From the NCBI GenBank assembly GCA_035267815.1, contig DATFLK010000062.1, positions 1 through 6,158 on the forward strand: a DNA stretch of 6,158 bases, read 5' to 3'. The stretch comes from DATFLK01 sp035267815 (GTDB taxonomy: Bacteria; Pseudomonadota; Zetaproteobacteria; Mariprofundales; Mariprofundaceae). The first letter of the stretch is position 1; each line of letters opens with the position of its first letter. Below the pieces are notes generated by a model, which was given only the letters and a program-made list of their open reading frames with translations, did not search any database and was not told where the DNA came from. A program made the translations under genes and the position numbers. This document shows, one piece after another, positions 6,152 through 6,158 of this stretch.

Positions 6152-6158
6152 CCTGTTG

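Noticed and set aside
1..6158. CRISPR array, tRNA, rRNA, insertion sequence or attachment repeats
   Set aside because: No regularly spaced repeats, cloverleaf-like sequences, transposase motifs or terminal repeats were found on reading both strands.

Overview
The window looks like a piece of a chromosome from a GC-rich, probably autotrophic proteobacterium, most likely a gammaproteobacterium of the sulfur- or ammonia-oxidising or purple sulfur type. The main clue is the first gene, a class II fructose-bisphosphate aldolase of the kind used in the Calvin cycle. The taxonomic guess is an inference; nothing in the window proves it.

Layout: (1) bases 2-772, plus strand, the 3' three quarters of the aldolase gene, with highly biased GC-ending codons typical of a strongly expressed housekeeping gene. 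(2) A hairpin at 787-828 with T-tracts on both sides, which can end transcription of the aldolase and of the convergent gene beyond it. (3) 842-1954, minus strand, a complete zinc-dependent histone deacetylase-family amidohydrolase with an intact active site and a TTG start. (4) 1955-2240, a divergent regulatory region: two back-to-back TATGCT -10-like elements in an inverted repeat, then two stem-loops just before the next ribosome binding site. (5) 2241-3467, plus strand, an ATP-grasp ligase of unassigned substrate. (6) 3514-5502, plus strand, 46 bases later and surely co-transcribed, a 662-residue protein whose C-terminal third carries the Gln-Cys-His-Asn residues of a papain-like fold, with an unrecognised helical N-terminal half. 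(7) 5522-6151, minus strand, a MarC/YhgN-family membrane protein whose stop codon lies 19 bases from that of the papain-like gene.

The part worth attention is the 2241-5502 pair. An ATP-grasp enzyme makes amide (or ester/thioester) bonds at ATP cost, while papain-fold enzymes usually hydrolyse or transfer such bonds. The two together, next to a divergently transcribed deacetylase-family amidohydrolase, suggest a small set that makes and breaks amide conjugates of a peptide, protein or amine. I do not recognise it as a named pathway. Glutathionylspermidine synthetase/amidase is a known precedent for an ATP-grasp ligase paired with a papain-fold amidase. The aldolase and MarC genes look like ordinary flanking chromosome.
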